8,523 nt of DNA. Source: Spartobacteria bacterium. Lineage in GTDB: Bacteria > Verrucomicrobiota > Verrucomicrobiia > Chthoniobacterales > Terrimicrobiaceae. The notes under the pieces are model-generated. The model ran no database searches. It had not been told where the DNA came from and saw only the letters and a program-made list of their open reading frames with translations. How positions within the stretch are numbered: the stretch's first letter is position 1; the number at the start of each line of letters is the position of its first letter. Positions 6,229 through 8,523 of the stretch are shown in pieces. The position numbers and the translations under genes were made by a program. Location: positions 1 through 8,523 of the forward strand of contig CANKXQ010000048.1 of NCBI GenBank assembly GCA_947487745.1, in the 5' to 3' direction.

Positions 6229-7488
6229 ATGAATTCCGAACTCATCACAATGCTGGACCTGCTGGAGCGTGAGAAGGGCATCAAACGCGATGTCCTCGTG
6301 GAGGCTATTTCCACATCCATCCTGGCGGCTTCGAAGAAAAGTTTCACCTCGGGCACCCGCGAACTGCGCATCGAGATCAATCCTCAAAGCGGCGCCATTC
6401 GCGCCATGGCGAAGCTTATCGTGGCTGAGAAAATATCGAGTCCGCATGAAGAGATTCTCCTTTCCAAGGCGCGCGCCATCAAACCCGACGCGCAGCCCGG
6501 CGAGGAGCTTGATGTCGAGGTGACGCCACGCGACTTTGGCCGCATCGCTGCACAGGCGGCCCGTCAGGCCATCAACCAGCGCCTCCGCCAGATCGAGCGG
6601 GAGATGATTTATGATGAGTTCAAGGATCGCACCGGAGAGATCGTGACCGGCACCGTCCGCCGCTTCGAGCGTTCGGATGTGATCGTGGATCTCGGAAAAT
6701 TTGAAGGCGTCATGCCATCCCGCGAGCGCGTGCTCACCGAGGAATACAATGTCGGCGACCGCCTGCGCGCCTATGTCGTCGCGGTGGAGAGCGGCAACCG
6801 CGGACCGGAGATCATCCTTTCACGAAGCCATCCGAATTTTGTCCGCCGCCTCTTTGAACTCGAGGTCAGCGAAATTGCCGACCGCACAGTAGAACTCAAG
6901 GTCCTCGCCCGAGAAGCAGGTTTCCGCACGAAGGTCGCCGTCCACAGCGCCGATCCGAAGGTCGATCCTGTAGGCGCCTGCGTCGGCATGCGCGGAGCCC
7001 GCGTCAAAAACATCGTCCGCGAACTCAACAACGAGAAAGTCGATATCATCCGCTGGGATGCCGACCCGCTTAAATTCGTGAGCGCCGCGCTCAAACCGGC
7101 GAACATCAAATCCATCACCGCCGACGAAGCGAAAAAAATCATTCAGGTTCTTGTGCCGAAGGAAGACCTCTCGATTGCCATCGGACGCAAAGGCCAGAAC
7201 GCCCGCCTCACCGCAAAAATGTGCGGATGGGAAGTTGATATTCAAGAAGACAAGCGCGAGGAAAAAGCCCTCAAGCACAAGACTGACGAGGCCGCCCACT
7301 CGCTTGCTGAGATTCTTGGAGTTTCCGAGGAAGAGGCCCTCAAACTCACCGCAGGCGGCATGAATTCCATCGAGGTCATTCAATTGGCCGGCGCAGAGGA
7401 CATCGCCGAGGCGCTCGGTTCCGACATCGAAACCGGCCAGCGAATCCTCGCAGCGGCACAGGCTACACAAAAAACTCCCGCCGCCTGA
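6229..7488 (+). CDS. nusA: Transcription termination/antitermination factor NusA
   Basis: 419 residues. NusA binds RNA polymerase and nascent RNA, modulating pausing, intrinsic termination and antitermination. The N-terminal polymerase-binding domain covers about 1-130, ending in the typical IAAQAARQAINQRLRQIERE (106-125). An S1 RNA-binding domain follows at about 135-200 (GEIVTGTVRR ... VDLGKFEGVMP ... ILSRSHP). Two KH domains follow: KH1 around 205-280 with DPVGACVGMRGARVKNIV (246-263), and KH2 around 285-345 with SIAIGRKGQNARLTAKMCGW (315-334). The end (355-412) holds one acidic-repeat-like helix-hairpin-helix unit (LAEILGVSEEEALKLTAGGM). It is shorter than the roughly 495-residue E. coli protein because it has one such repeat rather than two. 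The start matches the family start (MNSELITMLDLLEREKGI). There is no Shine-Dalgarno and no rimP upstream. infB follows after 36 bases. Confidence 0.98.
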   Translation: MNSELITMLDLLEREKGIKRDVLVEAISTSILAASKKSFTSGTRELRIEINPQSGAIRAMAKLIVAEKISSPHEEILLSKARAIKPDAQPGEELDVEVTPRDFGRIAAQAARQAINQRLRQIEREMIYDEFKDRTGEIVTGTVRRFERSDVIVDLGKFEGVMPSRERVLTEEYNVGDRLRAYVVAVESGNRGPEIILSRSHPNFVRRLFELEVSEIADRTVELKVLAREAGFRTKVAVHSADPKVDPVGACVGMRGARVKNIVRELNNEKVDIIRWDADPLKFVSAALKPANIKSITADEAKKIIQVLVPKEDLSIAIGRKGQNARLTAKMCGWEVDIQEDKREEKALKHKTDEAAHSLAEILGVSEEEALKLTAGGMNSIEVIQLAGAEDIAEALGSDIETGQRILAAAQATQKTPAA

Positions 7489-7524
7489 GGGGTATGAAAA
7501 CGTTCCCCCGGCTCGCAATTTACC

Positions 7525-8523
7525 ATGGCAGAGAAAACAAAGAAAAAAACCACCGAGGAGAAGCCGGCCGCCACGAAGCGTCCAGCAGGATCCCCGCGCT
7601 CCACGCGCACCCCACGCTCCGCTGAAACTCCCGCGCCATCTGCCACCCCAGCTCCCGAACCGAAGGTTCAGGGTCCGACGGTCGACCTGCTCGAGCCGGT
7701 TAAAAAAGTAAAAAAAACTTCCGATAAGGTCGGCCTCAAGCCGTTCATTAAGCCTCTCGTTGCCCCTCCAGTCTCGCAAACGCCACCTCCGCCTGAACCA
7801 GAGCCGATTCCAGAATCAGTTCCTGCAGAGGAGATTCCCGCTGGCGAGGAATCCGAGCCCGAGGTGTCCAGTGCAGATTTGTCGGGGAAAAAAGTCCTCA
7901 ACATTAAGCCCCCGATCGCCGTAAAAGCGTTGGCCGAGGAACTCGGTCTCAAGCCCTTCCAGCTCATCAAGGACCTGATGTCGCTGCAGATTTTCGCAAA
8001 TCTGAATCAAACGGTTGAAGCAGATGTCGTCGCAAAGGTCTGCGATATGCATGGCTTTGTTTTTGAGCGCGAGCGCAAGGACACATCGAAGGGCCATCAC
8101 AAAGTCGAAGCCAAAATCGAGGTTCCGAAGGCTCCCGAGCCCGCCAAAATCGACGAGCTTCAACTGCGCGCCCCGATTATCACTTTCATGGGCCATGTGG
8201 ACCACGGCAAAACATCCCTACTTGATGCCATTCGCAAAGCCCGCGTCGCCGCGGGTGAAGCCGCCGGCATCACGCACCATATCGGCGCCTACAGCGTCGA
8301 ACGCAATGGCCAAAAAATCACCTTCCTCGACACACCCGGCCACGCCGCTTTCACCGCGATGCGCGCCCGGGGAGCCAATGTCACGGATATCGTGGTTATT
8401 GTTGTGGCAGCAGATGACGGCCTCATGCCGCAGACGCTCGAAGCGATCTCCCACGCCAAAGCCGCCAAGGTAAAAATCATGGTGGCGATCAACAAAATCG
8501 ACATGCCTTCGGCCAATCCCGAC
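7525..8523 (+). CDS. infB: Translation initiation factor IF-2 (N-terminal part; runs off window)
   Basis: 333 codons, open to the right edge. IF-2 is the GTPase that places initiator fMet-tRNA on the 30S subunit and promotes subunit joining. Residues 1-122 are a low-complexity Lys/Pro/Ala/Glu tail, normal for the variable IF-2 N-terminus. An IF2N domain covers about 127-180 ([20 protein letters not shown] at 131-150). The G domain starts near 216: P-loop GHVDHGKTS (223-231), switch I GIT (248-250), DTPGHAAF (269-276) and NKID (323-326). Domains II, III and the fMet-tRNA-binding C-terminus lie beyond the window. Around switch I it reads [13 protein letters not shown], where most bacterial IF-2 proteins have GEAGGITQHIGAY: Ala replaces Gly and His replaces Gln. 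It lies 36 bases after nusA, in the common nusA-infB order. The ATG is preceded by GGCTCGCAATTTACC, without a Shine-Dalgarno. Confidence 0.98.
   Translation, partial: MAEKTKKKTTEEKPAATKRPAGSPRSTRTPRSAETPAPSATPAPEPKVQGPTVDLLEPVKKVKKTSDKVGLKPFIKPLVAPPVSQTPPPPEPEPIPESVPAEEIPAGEESEPEVSSADLSGKKVLNIKPPIAVKALAEELGLKPFQLIKDLMSLQIFANLNQTVEADVVAKVCDMHGFVFERERKDTSKGHHKVEAKIEVPKAPEPAKIDELQLRAPIITFMGHVDHGKTSLLDAIRKARVAAGEAAGITHHIGAYSVERNGQKITFLDTPGHAAFTAMRARGANVTDIVVIVVAADDGLMPQTLEAISHAKAAKVKIMVAINKIDMPSANPD

Noticed and set aside
7489..7509. GGGG ... CCCCC pairing between nusA and infB
   Set aside because: Only about four base pairs around a 12-base loop and no T-run; too weak to call a terminator or regulatory hairpin.
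6820..7779. Minus-strand open frame of 319 codons across nusA and infB
   Set aside because: It crosses two unmistakable conserved genes on the other strand, and its translation is low-complexity Gly/Arg/Phe without a domain.

Overview
The window is GC-rich chromosomal DNA that most resembles a Verrucomicrobiota genome. This is judged from the style of the proteins: NusA with a single C-terminal acidic-type repeat, a TolC-like protein with a long proline-rich leader, a LysM protein heading into a probable L,D-transpeptidase, and a bacterial DNA polymerase X. The placement is an inference; there is no rRNA here to test it. Nearly every base is coding. I see no tRNA, rRNA, CRISPR array, insertion sequence or long repeat.

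The layout is two divergent transcription units meeting at a 196-base intergenic region (6033-6228). On the minus strand, reading leftwards, there are six tightly packed genes. They are a small lipoprotein resembling the soluble part of a pseudopilin (6032-5523), a second small lipoprotein (5523-5065), a TolC-family outer-membrane protein (4978-3110), an exported protein of unknown function with a lysozyme-like motif (3080-2313), DNA polymerase X (2316-577) and a LysM envelope protein cut by the window's left edge (572-1). Two junctions overlap (TGATG at 5521-5525, ATGA at 2313-2316) and two are only 4 and 29 bases long. They therefore look like one or two polycistronic messages. Five of the six products carry an export signal; PolX is the cytoplasmic exception.

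On the plus strand are nusA (6229-7488) and the first 333 codons of infB (from 7525), the start of the widespread nusA-infB transcription/translation operon. A good sigma-70-type promoter (6132-6160) lies ahead of nusA, followed by a leader of about 60 bases that can fold into two hairpins. rimP, which precedes nusA in many bacteria, is not here.

Most of the window is housekeeping or ordinary envelope biology. I do not see a clearly new defence, mobile or biosynthetic system. The points most worth following are the unknown 255-residue exported protein, the pseudopilin-like lipoprotein, the mixing of PolX with envelope genes, the structured nusA leader, and the absence of recognisable Shine-Dalgarno sequences at all eight gene starts.
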